This document shows positions 1 to 8,234 of a stretch of 26,526 bases of DNA, in pieces. The notes beneath the pieces are model-generated. The model did no database searches. It was not told where the DNA came from and was given only the letters and a program-made list of their open reading frames with translations. Within the stretch, counting starts at the first letter, position 1; each line of letters begins with the position of its first letter. The stretch lies in contig JBQTHP010000040.1 in the NCBI GenBank assembly GCA_052389755.1, positions 1 to 26,526 on the forward strand, in the 5' to 3' direction. The position numbers and the translations under genes are program-made. The stretch is from JBQTHP01 sp052389755 (GTDB lineage Bacteria > Pseudomonadota > Gammaproteobacteria > Steroidobacterales > Steroidobacteraceae).

Positions 1-328
1 CCACGGCACCACCTGCCGCAGCGACAGCCAGCGCCGGCACAAGTACATTGCCCGGAGCCCGCCAACGAAGAGCCCGGCGAACGCGCCGCGCGACACCGTC
101 AGGATCATGACGGCGGCGCTGATCGTGTGCCTGCTGCCGGCGGTGATCGCGTTCGCGGGATCGAGCCGCGGCATCAGACGGATTCTATGGCTCGCCGGCG
201 CACTCGCCTGCGCCGCCGTCATGATCATGACGGTGTCGCGCGGCGCGTTCGCCGGGCTCTTCGTTGGCGGGCTCCTGGCAATGTACTTGTGCCGGCGCTG
301 GCTGTCGCTGCGGCAGGTGGTGCCGTGG
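1..328. repeat. Long inverted repeat (fold-back) at the contig edge
   Basis: Bases 1-119 are the reverse complement of 210-328 (position i pairs with 329-i). I find only two mismatches, at 53/276 and 102/227, and a 90-base unpaired middle (120-209). The right arm lies in the reading frame of the O-antigen ligase and makes normal protein sense; the left arm is its antisense copy. A palindrome at 216-233 (CCGTCATGATCATGACGG) sits near the turn. This is the usual look of a template-switch chimera or a mis-extended contig end, not of a biological repeat inside a ligase gene. Bases 1 to about 119 should therefore not be trusted as genomic sequence. Confidence 0.85.
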
Positions 329-877
329 GCCGCGGCCGCCTTGCTCCTCACCGTCGGTCTGCTGCTCGCGGTGAGCGCGCAGGTCGGCGACCTGCTGGGC
401 GAACGCCTTCTCGGACAGACCTTAGTCATCGACGTGGGACAGGCCTCGTCAGGGAGAACGGACATCTGGTCGGCCGCCATTGAGCGCATGGCGCGCACGC
501 CCATCACGCTGCTCACGGGGTTCGGCTGGGACGTCTACTCCGCGATGCCGTTCCGATTCGCGCCTCACAACCACTATCTCGGACTCTGGTTCAATCTCGG
601 GATCGTGGGACTCGGCGCATTTCTCGTCCTCCTCACGCAATGCCTGCGCGTCGCACGCACGGGCCTCGCGGCGGCCGATCCGGCCGTGCGCGGGCAGCTC
701 ATCGCATTCATCTTCGGCATGCTGTCGCTCGCGGTTGCCGTCTTCTTCACGGATCTCACGACGCCGTGGCTCTACATCTGGGCCTACATCGGGGTGACGA
801 TGCGCATGGCGTTGCTGCCACACGCGGAGCCGCATCGCGAGCGCGTTCCCGCAAAGCCGCTGCGATGGGCAGCGTGA
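107..877 (+). CDS. O-antigen ligase / Wzy-type polymerase, C-terminal part (5' truncated)
   Basis: Inner-membrane protein of the Wzy_C (O-antigen ligase) family, which polymerises or transfers undecaprenyl-linked oligosaccharide units. Visible are several hydrophobic segments, an SRGAF motif near residue 44, the SGRTDIW signature before the large periplasmic loop, and the HNHYLGLWFNLGIVG motif with the conserved His followed by membrane segments. Family members are usually 400-500 residues, so about half is missing. The ATG at 107 is not a real start: it lies in the fold-back artefact, and only codons from about base 120 are trustworthy. The tail RVPAKPLRWAA ends at TGA 875-877. Its place beside glycosyltransferases and Wzz/EpsE genes favours an EPS polymerase over a lipopolysaccharide ligase, but sequence alone does not separate these. 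Confidence 0.85.
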   Translation: MTAALIVCLLPAVIAFAGSSRGIRRILWLAGALACAAVMIMTVSRGAFAGLFVGGLLAMYLCRRWLSLRQVVPWAAAALLLTVGLLLAVSAQVGDLLGERLLGQTLVIDVGQASSGRTDIWSAAIERMARTPITLLTGFGWDVYSAMPFRFAPHNHYLGLWFNLGIVGLGAFLVLLTQCLRVARTGLAAADPAVRGQLIAFIFGMLSLAVAVFFTDLTTPWLYIWAYIGVTMRMALLPHAEPHRERVPAKPLRWAA

Positions 878-884
878 GTCGCAT

Positions 885-979
885 TGTCGCGGCGTGGCGA
901 CCGGCAAAATCCGATGCGCGGCAACGGGTTAATCGCCGCGAAGCTGCGTTCGCCCGAGACCCGTCGGGGGACGGCGACA
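885..979. promoter_or_regulatory. Two candidate GlrR-type enhancer sites upstream of the hydrolase
   Basis: Two imperfect palindromes, TGTC-N10-GACC at 885-902 and CGTC-N10-GACA at 962-979, each match seven of eight bases of TGTC-N10-GACA, the site I recall for GlrR in enterobacteria. They lie about 145 and 70 bases upstream of the sigma-54-like element at 1045-1061, a normal enhancer distance, and a GlrR-like activator is encoded in the window. A near-palindrome, CGGTAGCGGCTACCG, at 982-996 is also present. Binding is inferred, not shown. Confidence 0.4.
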
Positions 980-1044
980 CCCGGTAGCGGCTACCGCATG
1001 GTCAAGCTTCGGCTCATGGTCCACGGAATCAGTCGCTTGGCGCA

Positions 1045-1061
1045 GTGGCACACCCCGTGCA
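1045..1061 (+). promoter_or_regulatory. Candidate sigma-54 promoter for the glycoside hydrolase gene
   Basis: TGGCAC at 1046-1051 and GTGCA at 1057-1061 give the invariant GG (1047-1048) and GC (1059-1060) ten bases apart. The -24 half is a perfect consensus match. The predicted start is near 1072, about 73 bases before the GTG at 1145. Its position inside the longer open frame argues that the upstream ATG at 998 is not the start codon. Confidence 0.6.
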
Positions 1062-1144
1062 AAGCATCCCCTGTCTTCCGGGCCGGAATCGCAACCGGCC
1101 TGGACGACGGTCGCACTCGAATTACATCGAATGGGGGTGTCAAG

Positions 1145-2452
1145 GTGATACGCACAGTATTGTGTGTTCTGGCGTGCTGGGCGGCATTCTCCGCGCACGC
1201 GGCGGCTGCGGAGCCTTTCCCGCGTCTCGGCGGGGTTCTGATCGGCGATCCGCGCAACTACGAAGACGCGAGTTACCAACAGATGATCGCGAAGCTGGAT
1301 GTCGCGGTCATGAGCGTCTACCCGGGCTGGGAGCTCGCGCACGGAACGACCATGGAGGAGGTGGCGAAGCGCATCAAGGCGCTGAACCCGAGCATCAAGA
1401 TCTTTCTGTACTTCATTCCCGAGAGCCAGAAGTATCCGTCCAGCGCCGCGTGGGCGGACCTGGGCGTGAAGCTCGAAACGCAGAAGTGGTGGTTGTACGA
1501 GGCGGCAGGCAGCGGCACGAAAGTGCTGTCCGATTTCGGCCGCGACACGTACATCCTGAACATCACGTCGTACGTGCCGAAGGATTCCAGCGGCCTCAGG
1601 CTGAACCAGTATCTGCCGCGCTACGTCAACGACAAGCTGGTAAAGCCGAATCCGTCGATAGACGGCATCTACACCGACAACTTCTTCTGGAAGCCGCGTC
1701 GCGACGGCGACTGGAACCGTGATGGCACCATCGACATTCAGACCAGCGCGACGGTGCAGACCTGGTACCGGCAGGGCTTCCGCACGTATCTCGACGGGAT
1801 GAAAGCGGCCATGCCGGGCAAGCTGCAGATCGGGAACATCGGCGACTGGGGCAAGACACCCGCCGTGCTCACCGAATACGACCAGCAACTTCACGGCGGG
1901 ATCATCGAGTCCGTGATCGGCAAGTCCTATTCGGTGGAGAGCTGGGCCGGCTGGAAGCCGCTGCTCGCCCATTATCGCAAGGCGCTGGGCGCGCTCGCGG
2001 CGCCGAAGCTCGGGATCTTCCACCAGTCGGGCGTGCCTACGGACTACCAGACGTTCCGCTATGGTTTCACGACCGCACTGCTCGACGACGGCTACTACGC
2101 CTTCAACAACGGTGCCAACGGCTATTCAGGCGTGCCCTGGTTCGACGAATACGACGTGCAGCTCCTCGGGGCGACCAGCAAGCCGCCGACGGCTGCATGG
2201 CAGAACGGCGTCTACCGTCGGGATTTCGAGCGCGGCATCGCACTGGTCAACCCGAAGGGCAACGGTACGGTCACAGTCACGCTGGAGCGAGATTTCAAGA
2301 AGGTATCGGGTCGCCAGGACCCGGTCGTCAACAACGGCCAGACCGTGCGCAAGGTCACGCTGCGCGATCGCGACGGCATCATCCTGATGCGGATCGCCGG
2401 GGATCGTCGTCCGCGCGCGCCCACAGGCGTGAGTCTCACCCCGGAGGGCTGA
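1145..2452 (+). CDS. Secreted putative glycoside hydrolase (GHL15-like)
   Basis: A 435-residue protein starting at GTG, with a clear signal peptide (IRTVLCVLACWAAFSAHAAAA, cleavage about residue 22-25). The mature part resembles putative glycoside hydrolases of TIM-barrel type (GHL15 / GH114-like): blocks such as VAVMSVYPGW, IKIFLYFIPESQ, SIDGIYTDNFFW and YYAFNNG fit barrel strands, with acidic residues at strand ends (YTDNFF) as candidate catalytic groups. It probably acts in the periplasm or outside the cell on a polysaccharide, perhaps the one made here. The start is chosen because a G-rich ribosome site (1133-1137) lies seven bases upstream, the signal peptide begins there, and a sigma-54-like promoter lies between it and the upstream ATG at 998. 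Its 3' end overlaps the convergent glycosyltransferase gene by 17 bases. Family assignment is moderate; substrate is unknown. Confidence 0.8.
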   Translation: MIRTVLCVLACWAAFSAHAAAAEPFPRLGGVLIGDPRNYEDASYQQMIAKLDVAVMSVYPGWELAHGTTMEEVAKRIKALNPSIKIFLYFIPESQKYPSSAAWADLGVKLETQKWWLYEAAGSGTKVLSDFGRDTYILNITSYVPKDSSGLRLNQYLPRYVNDKLVKPNPSIDGIYTDNFFWKPRRDGDWNRDGTIDIQTSATVQTWYRQGFRTYLDGMKAAMPGKLQIGNIGDWGKTPAVLTEYDQQLHGGIIESVIGKSYSVESWAGWKPLLAHYRKALGALAAPKLGIFHQSGVPTDYQTFRYGFTTALLDDGYYAFNNGANGYSGVPWFDEYDVQLLGATSKPPTAAWQNGVYRRDFERGIALVNPKGNGTVTVTLERDFKKVSGRQDPVVNNGQTVRKVTLRDRDGIILMRIAGDRRPRAPTGVSLTPEG

Positions 2453-3626
2453 TCTCGCGGGGCGGAACCATGGTCACGGGGGCTGGATGGCCCCGGCGAA
2501 CCAGTGCTTCGAAATGATTCTCGAAGCCCGCGATCATGCGATCGAGCGTGAACGCGCGACGTACTCGCGCAGCGGCCGCTGCGCCCATGGTGGCGCGTCG
2601 TTCTTCGGATGCGAGGCTCGCGAGGCACTCCGTCAGCGCGGGGATGTCACCGGGCGAATAGAGGAAGCCATGTCGGCCGTGCGTGATCTGCTCGTCCGCG
2701 CCGCCGAGGTTGCTCATGGCGAGGGGTTTGCCGCAGGCCATCGATTCGAGCGCCGCGAGCGAGAACGTCTCGATCGCCTGCGACACGAGCGACATGACGT
2801 CGCATGCGGCGATGAACGGCCGCACGTCCGACTGGAAGCCGGTGATCCGCACGTGGTCGGCGAGACCGAGTGAGGCGACCGTCCGCTCGATGCCGGCCCG
2901 TTCCGGTCCGTCGCCGATCAGCAGTCCCTTTGCGGGCAGGCCGCGCTCGCGCAATGCGGCGATCGCGTGCAGCAGATCGCCGTGCGCTTTCTCCGGCCGC
3001 AGTGCCGCGCACAGTCCGACGACGTAGTCCTTCGCAGCGAAGCCAAAGCGCGCGCGAATGGCCCGTTTCGCGTCCGCGTCGAAGACATCGCGGAAGTACT
3101 CCGTGTCGATGCCGTTGTGGACCACGGCGTCGCCGCGCGCTCTGAGGCCGCGCGACTGCCAGAAGCGCCGCTGGTTCTCGCACACGTAGAGCAGCCGGTC
3201 GCAGCGCGCGATCACGCGTCGGTAGAAGCTCATTGCGAGCCGCTGTTTCGCGCCGGGCATCAGCGTCGTGTGAAAAACCGAGGCGAGTGCCACCGGCCTC
3301 GCCGATACGGCCCGTACGAGCGCTCCGTAGAGCGTCGGATACAGGTTCGTCGCGACGATGAGCTCGATGTCGTGTGCCGCGACGAAGCGGCGCAGCCTGC
3401 GCACCGCGGAGAGGCTCAGCTTGCTCATGACGTCGCAGCAGAAGAGGCCGTCGAGGCGATTCGCGTCGATCTGGGGTAACAATGCCTCGGAGCGCTTGAG
3501 GTAGGCGAGGTGCAGGCGGAAGCGGCGCGTGTCGAGATGATTCACGAGCGCGACCACCTGTCTTTCCGCTCCGCCTATCGCGAGCGCGTTCAGGATGAAG
3601 AGAACGCCTGGCGCTCGCTCGCTCAT
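2436..3626 (-). CDS. Glycosyltransferase family 4 (GT-B)
   Basis: A 396-residue cytoplasmic enzyme transferring a sugar from a nucleotide donor to the growing lipid-linked unit. The N-terminal acceptor domain starts FILNALAIGGAERQVVALVNHL, the glycine-rich loop typical of GT4. The C-terminal donor domain shows GLCAALRPEKAHGDLLHAIA, LLIGDGPER and the E-x7-E motif in ETFSLAALESMACGKP. The open frame runs much further upstream, but that part is the shadow of the oxidoreductase gene. The ATG at 3626 is chosen because it forms an ATGA overlap with the upstream stop (3623-3625) and gives a normal GT4 start. It is the last gene of the minus-strand operon and overlaps the end of the convergent hydrolase gene. 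Sugar specificity cannot be told. Confidence 0.9.
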   Translation of the reverse strand: MSERAPGVLFILNALAIGGAERQVVALVNHLDTRRFRLHLAYLKRSEALLPQIDANRLDGLFCCDVMSKLSLSAVRRLRRFVAAHDIELIVATNLYPTLYGALVRAVSARPVALASVFHTTLMPGAKQRLAMSFYRRVIARCDRLLYVCENQRRFWQSRGLRARGDAVVHNGIDTEYFRDVFDADAKRAIRARFGFAAKDYVVGLCAALRPEKAHGDLLHAIAALRERGLPAKGLLIGDGPERAGIERTVASLGLADHVRITGFQSDVRPFIAACDVMSLVSQAIETFSLAALESMACGKPLAMSNLGGADEQITHGRHGFLYSPGDIPALTECLASLASEERRATMGAAAAARVRRAFTLDRMIAGFENHFEALVRRGHPAPVTMVPPREISPPG

Positions 3627-5803
3627 GGCGTAACGGCGCGCCCGAGACGGATGGATTCGAGCACGGCAAACGCGAGCTGCATGCTCTGACGGGCCGCCTC
3701 GAAGGACACCGGTTGCGGGGCCTCGCCGTTCAGGAACGCGGCCCACGCGGCCATCTGCTCGGCGTGACCCTTGCCCTCGTGGCGCGTGACCGTGCGGCGT
3801 CGGCCTCGATGCACGGTGAGCTTCCGGAAGTTCTCGATCTCGGCGGAGATGCCGGCGCCGAACACCGTGCAGAGCTCCTTCGGCCACGTGCCGTCGCCCT
3901 CCGAGGAATAGAGCAGCTGGCCGCACGAGCCGTCGTCGAACTCGATCTGAGCCGCCACGCTGTCGGGGAACGCGAGCCGGCCGCGCGCGGGTGTCACGGC
4001 CTGCGCGAACACGCGCACGGGCTTCGCGTCGAACAGATAGCAGAAGAAATCGAGAAAGTGGCACGCCTCGCCGAGCACGCGGCCGCCGCTTTCGGCGAGG
4101 TTCGCGTACCAGTGCGCCGGATCGAGCGCTCCGGCCATCACGCGGAAGCTCGCGACCTTCGCGCCCGGTGTGACCGCGAGCAGCTTCTTCAGCGCGACGC
4201 TCGCGGGGGCGAATCGACGGTTGAAGCCGACCTGTACGCTGCCGCGGCCGCTTGCCACGGCCGCCTCGATGTCCGCGAGCTCGGCCGGCGTGAGGCACAG
4301 CGGCTTCTCGACGAACACATGACGGCCTGCCGCCAGTGCGTCGAGCACGAGCGGGGCGTGCAGGTTATGGCGCGTGGCAACGAGCACCGCCGCGTCGGTC
4401 TCGCCTGCGAGCACCGGCGCGGCGTCGGTGGCTGCGCTCGCAAAGCCGAACTTCGTGCGCACGTGATTGGCGCTCAGCGCAGTGTTGTTGACGACGGTGC
4501 CGAAGGGCACCTTGCCCTTGAGGTGCGGCAGCAGCATGGTGCGCGCGAAGTTGCCTGCGCCGATGACGTCGAGCCGCAGGATGCGCTGCGCAAGCTTCAT
4601 CCCCGGAACGGCGTTTCGCGGCGCTGCCAGGCGAGGCTCGCGGACGCTCGCTATCGGCTCCGATTTGCCGTCGTGCCGGTTCGGCTCGTACTCGAGCACG
4701 ACTCCGACATCGTGCGCAGCGCGGTCGGCGAGCAGCGCCTTGTAGGTGTTGACGGCGTTCACGAACGGTACGCGCCGCGTCGTCAGCGCGCCAACGTCGA
4801 TGGCGCGCGTGCGCATGAGGTGCAGGCAGGCCTCGAAGTTTCGCTGCTCGGTCCAGCGTACGTAGCCGATCGGGTAGTCCGCTGCACCCCATTCGTAGCT
4901 CGGGTCGTACCGGCCCGGACCGTAGCTGCGCGAATACCGCACTTCGATCTCTTTTTCGTAGGCGTGCTTCCAGTCGAGGTCGACCTTCGTCTTGCCGACC
5001 ACGACCAGCCGGCCGCGGTCGCGGAGCACGTGCAGGGCCTGCTCGGTCGGCGCGTTGCTGTCAGTGGCAGTGGCGAGCACCACGCCGTCGACGCCGTAGC
5101 CGTCCGTCCAGCTCCGCACGTGCTGCGACAGATCGTGCTTGCCGGGGATGACGAGGTGCTCTGCGCCCATGGCTTCCGCGAACGGCGCCCGCGCGGCAGC
5201 CACGTCGAGCGCCATGACACGCGCACCGCTCGCGCGGAGAAAACCCGTGACCAGGAGCCCGACGAGGCCCTGTCCGATGACGAGGACGCGCTCGCCGAGC
5301 CGCGCATCGAGCTGTCGTACGGCCTGCAGGGCGATCGATGCGATCGTCGTGTACGCGGCCTGCCAGTTCTCGACGCCCTCCGGCACCCGCGCCGCGAGCA
5401 TGTCGGGAACCGCGGCGTACTGCGCGTGGAACGCACACTCCGCGCCGCCAATTGCCACGCGGTCGCCGACGCGAAGGCGCGTATTGTTCTCGTCCACGGC
5501 TTCGACGACGCCGGCCGCGCTGTAACCGAGCGGCGTCGGCATCTCGAGCTGGTTGCGGACTTTCTCGATCGCCGAGCGCCAGCCGAGCGTGCGCGCCGTA
5601 TCGAGCACTTTGCGAACCTGGTCGGGTCGGGCGCGCGCCTTCTGCAGCAGGTTCATCCGCGCCTGCTCGACCTTCATTTTCTCCGTACCGGCGCTGATGA
5701 CGGAGTGCGTGACGCGCACCAGGATTCCTCCAGTCGGCGGCGAGGGGGTCGGGACGTCCTGCAGCTCGAGGCGGCCGTCCTGATACTGCGCAATCTGCAT
5801 CAT
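3623..5803 (-). CDS. Bi-domain oxidoreductase: MDR dehydrogenase fused to Gfo/Idh/MocA domain
   Basis: A 726-residue fusion. Residues 1 to about 375 are a medium-chain (zinc-type alcohol dehydrogenase-like) domain with GDRVAIGG, the dinucleotide fold VLVIGQGLVG near 173-182 and the downstream VVVGKT strand. Residues about 405-726 are a Gfo/Idh/MocA domain with a second NAD(P) fold (DVIGAGNFA, about 412-420), the EKP signature (499-501) with its active-site lysine, and a C-terminal sugar-binding region containing GEACHFLDFF. This architecture is a known 'bi-domain oxidoreductase' family of polysaccharide clusters and likely acts on a nucleotide sugar, perhaps by oxidation and re-reduction; the reaction is not established. 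ATGATG at 5803 overlaps the upstream stop (5800-5802). The longer open frame upstream is a shadow of the preceding gene. Both domains appear intact. Confidence 0.9.
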   Translation of the reverse strand: MMQIAQYQDGRLELQDVPTPSPPTGGILVRVTHSVISAGTEKMKVEQARMNLLQKARARPDQVRKVLDTARTLGWRSAIEKVRNQLEMPTPLGYSAAGVVEAVDENNTRLRVGDRVAIGGAECAFHAQYAAVPDMLAARVPEGVENWQAAYTTIASIALQAVRQLDARLGERVLVIGQGLVGLLVTGFLRASGARVMALDVAAARAPFAEAMGAEHLVIPGKHDLSQHVRSWTDGYGVDGVVLATATDSNAPTEQALHVLRDRGRLVVVGKTKVDLDWKHAYEKEIEVRYSRSYGPGRYDPSYEWGAADYPIGYVRWTEQRNFEACLHLMRTRAIDVGALTTRRVPFVNAVNTYKALLADRAAHDVGVVLEYEPNRHDGKSEPIASVREPRLAAPRNAVPGMKLAQRILRLDVIGAGNFARTMLLPHLKGKVPFGTVVNNTALSANHVRTKFGFASAATDAAPVLAGETDAAVLVATRHNLHAPLVLDALAAGRHVFVEKPLCLTPAELADIEAAVASGRGSVQVGFNRRFAPASVALKKLLAVTPGAKVASFRVMAGALDPAHWYANLAESGGRVLGEACHFLDFFCYLFDAKPVRVFAQAVTPARGRLAFPDSVAAQIEFDDGSCGQLLYSSEGDGTWPKELCTVFGAGISAEIENFRKLTVHRGRRRTVTRHEGKGHAEQMAAWAAFLNGEAPQPVSFEAARQSMQLAFAVLESIRLGRAVTP

Positions 5804-6927
5804 GACGTGACGATTCCGAAGCTGTGATAGATCTGGATGAGCCGCTCGAGCGAGGCATCGAGCGAGAACTGCGTCTCGATCGTCGCGCGCGCGGCCGCGC
5901 CGAGGCGTGCGCGATTTCCGGAGTCGCTCAGCTGCGCGAGCGCGCTCGCGAGCCCGTCGATGTCGCCAGGGGATACCAGAACGCCGTTGCGTCCATGCTC
6001 GATGACCTGAGGAATGCCGCCGACCGGCGTCGTCACGACCGGCAGGCCCCACGACATGGCTTCGAGCAGCGCCATGGGCAGACCTTCCGTGTACGAAGGC
6101 AGCACGAAAGCCGCGGCCGCGGCGAGCTCGCGGCGCTTCGCTCGCGCGTGGAGCCAACCGGTGCACTCCACGCGCGCATCGACGCGAAGGCGTACTGCGA
6201 GCGCGCGGATCTCGTCGATCGCCCCGCCGCCCGCGCACACCAGCGTCCAGGGCTTCGGTCTCACGGGCAGACGTGCGAAGGCATGCAGGAGATCGTGCAC
6301 GCCCTTCGCGCGGCTCAGCTGTCCAAGAAACAGCAGGCGGGGCGAGCCATCCCCCGCGCGTTCGGGCATCGCCGGCAGCGCAACGCCGTTCTGCAGCACC
6401 TCGATCCGTGCGCGCGCCGATATGCGCGACAGGCGTGTCCGCCACTCCTCCGTGAGCGCGAGCACGAGGACCGCATCCGCGAAGATGCGGCGGATGAACC
6501 CCTGCGCGAGTGGTCCGCACTCGTGCTCGTAAAACCTGAGGAACGCGCCGCCGTGCACGTGCAGCAGATACGGACGCCGCAGCGCGCGCGCCATGAGGCA
6601 GACGACGGACTTGCGCCAGAAGGACGCGCGCGAGGCCAGGTGCACGTGCAGGAGCGGCGCATCGAGCGTCGCGAGCCGCCACGCGATCACGAGCCATGCG
6701 GTGACCGCAGTCCGCGCTTTCTGCAGGCGCGTGCCGTCGCGATGGGTCGCGACGTACAGCACGTTCGCTCGGCGGAACAACCCGGCATCGCGATAGCCCT
6801 GAACCACCGCGCGGATGCCGCCCATCGTCGTGAGGTCCGTGCCGACCATCAGTACCGTACGACAGCGCGCGACCGCTTCACGGGCGCGGGGAGTCGGCAC
6901 GGTGGCGGCGTCGCTGCGTACGTTCAT
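5800..6927 (-). CDS. Glycosyltransferase family 4 (GT-B)
   Basis: A 375-residue retaining glycosyltransferase. The N-terminal domain has VLMVGTDLTTMGGIRAVVQGY (glycine-rich loop) and LLHVHLASRASFWRKS. The C-terminal donor domain has LLFLGQLSRAKGVHDLLHAF, an AGGG loop, and EGLPMALLEAMSWGLPVV carrying the E-x7-E motif. The start at ATG 6927 is fixed by the ATGA overlap with the upstream adenylate-forming enzyme gene (stop 6924-6926). The open frame extending to 8316 is a shadow of that gene. It is coupled at its 3' end to the two-domain oxidoreductase, also by a 4-base overlap, so these products are probably made together. Donor and acceptor are unknown. Confidence 0.9.
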   Translation of the reverse strand: MNVRSDAATVPTPRAREAVARCRTVLMVGTDLTTMGGIRAVVQGYRDAGLFRRANVLYVATHRDGTRLQKARTAVTAWLVIAWRLATLDAPLLHVHLASRASFWRKSVVCLMARALRRPYLLHVHGGAFLRFYEHECGPLAQGFIRRIFADAVLVLALTEEWRTRLSRISARARIEVLQNGVALPAMPERAGDGSPRLLFLGQLSRAKGVHDLLHAFARLPVRPKPWTLVCAGGGAIDEIRALAVRLRVDARVECTGWLHARAKRRELAAAAAFVLPSYTEGLPMALLEAMSWGLPVVTTPVGGIPQVIEHGRNGVLVSPGDIDGLASALAQLSDSGNRARLGAAARATIETQFSLDASLERLIQIYHSFGIVTS

Positions 6928-8231
6928 CGTTCGAACGTCCGCAGGATGAGCGGCGCCTTTCCCGATGCGTTGCGCACGAGCTGATCCGTCGTCTCGATGT
7001 GCACGTTCATCGACGGCGGCAGCTTGAGCGCCGCGTGCTCGAGCAGCTTGCGGCGCGATTCGTCGTCGAAGCCCGTACTGGGAATCACGAGCAGACGGAC
7101 GGAGCCGGCGGATTCCTGGATGAACTGTGTGCGCAACACATGGGGCACGCCGCGGGGAATGTGGCTGATGCCCATGAGCCGCCCGCCCTCGGGCGAAAGG
7201 AGATAGTCGCCGCTGCGGCCAGCGATGCTGGCAATCGGTGCCCGCCCGTCGGCCACGGCGAGCGGATCGGCCCCCTTCGGCAGGTGGAAGCGGTCTGCGG
7301 TGTGATAGCGCACGAGCGGCATCGCGTCGTTCCACAGACCCGTACCGATGAGCTCGTAGATGTCGGCGTCCGCCGTGGTCTCGACGAAGCGCAGCTCGTT
7401 GACGGAGTAGGTGCCCAGGAACCGATAGCCGCGTTCCGGATCCCCGAAAGCCCAGGCGACGCGCTCGGCCTGGCCGTAGTAACCGATCACCCGCGTGTCG
7501 AGCGCCGCGTGCGCGGCGTCCATGGTCGCTCGCGTGAGCACTTCGGATCCGCAGAGCGTGAGCGGGATCGACAAGTGCATGCCTTCGGCGAGCATGAGCG
7601 AGCACAGGGAATCGAGCACCGTGGGATAGGCGAAGAGCACGTCCGGCGCGAACTGGCGCAGGGCCTCCACGAAATGCGCAAGTGAACGCCGTTCCAGGTG
7701 ATTGGAAGCGAACAGCAGCCGCCTGCCGCCGCCCGTGAGGCGCCAGTACGGCGGGGAACGATCGGTCGGGTGTTTGATGTCGTCGCCGCGCATCACCGCG
7801 ACGCGGCTCGAGTGCGGCGAGGCACCGCCGAGCGCGACGAGGCGGTCGAGCACTGCCTGTTCGTATACGACCGACGCGAACGAGCGCCGAAGGCGCAGCG
7901 GCGTTCCGGTCGTGCCGCTCGTCGCCGCCGCGATCGACAGCAGGTGCGACCGGGCCATGAAGTCGCCTGCCGCGTCCCGAATCGGTTCCTTCTCGAGCAC
8001 CGGCCACCGATCGAGGGAAGCCGGCGCGCCCACGCGTTGGCCGTAATGCGTTCTCGACGCCGCACGCAGCGTGCGACGCAGGCGCGCGTCGCGCCACGCG
8101 CGCTGCTTCGCCTCCGGCCAGTCGTCGAACCGTTCGAGCAGCCGCGTGGTCCGCGCATAGAGCAGCGGATTTCTTCTCACGAGCCGCTCGATGAGCCCGA
8201 GCGCTTTCAATTTCGACGTGAATGCAGGCAT
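6924..8231 (-). CDS. CapK/PaaK-like adenylate-forming enzyme (phenylacetate-CoA ligase family)
   Basis: A 435-residue protein of the ANL superfamily, phenylacetate-CoA ligase/CapK branch. The phosphate-binding A3 loop is TSGTTGTP at residues 104-111. A YGQAE segment matches the A5 region, the acidic A7-like region follows around residue 320 (GLWNDAMPLVRYHTADRF), and the putative catalytic lysine is K425 in NASGKAPL. In polysaccharide clusters such proteins are thought to activate an acid for attachment to a sugar, but substrates are mostly unknown; genuine phenylacetate degradation is unlikely as no paa genes are near. It starts at ATG 8231, three bases after the upstream stop, and overlaps the next gene by ATGA. 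The long N-terminal segment before the A3 loop is normal for CapK-like proteins. Confidence 0.85.
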   Translation of the reverse strand: MPAFTSKLKALGLIERLVRRNPLLYARTTRLLERFDDWPEAKQRAWRDARLRRTLRAASRTHYGQRVGAPASLDRWPVLEKEPIRDAAGDFMARSHLLSIAAATSGTTGTPLRLRRSFASVVYEQAVLDRLVALGGASPHSSRVAVMRGDDIKHPTDRSPPYWRLTGGGRRLLFASNHLERRSLAHFVEALRQFAPDVLFAYPTVLDSLCSLMLAEGMHLSIPLTLCGSEVLTRATMDAAHAALDTRVIGYYGQAERVAWAFGDPERGYRFLGTYSVNELRFVETTADADIYELIGTGLWNDAMPLVRYHTADRFHLPKGADPLAVADGRAPIASIAGRSGDYLLSPEGGRLMGISHIPRGVPHVLRTQFIQESAGSVRLLVIPSTGFDDESRRKLLEHAALKLPPSMNVHIETTDQLVRNASGKAPLILRTFER

Positions 8232-8234
8232 CGC

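Noticed and set aside
998..1144. Upstream ATG at 998 as start of the hydrolase
   Set aside because: It would bury the signal peptide about 50 residues inside the protein and place the TGGCAC-N5-GTGCA promoter in the coding region.
929..2023. Long open frame antisense to the hydrolase gene
   Set aside because: It is arginine/alanine/valine-rich with no recognisable motif, lies opposite a gene with signal peptide and fold motifs, and is expected in high-GC DNA.
3627..4298. N-terminal extension of the 2436-3626 glycosyltransferase
   Set aside because: The extension is a frame shadow of the oxidoreductase C-terminus. The ATGA overlap at 3623-3626 and the GT4 start fix the real N-terminus.
3713..5827. 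704-residue open frame antisense to the two-domain oxidoreductase
   Set aside because: The sense strand has two intact dinucleotide folds and the EKP motif. The antisense product is low-complexity and its frame is the usual mirror of GC-rich codons.
6924..8231. Phenylacetate degradation gene (paaK)
   Set aside because: No other paa genes are nearby. The gene is coupled to glycosyltransferases, as CapK-like proteins are.
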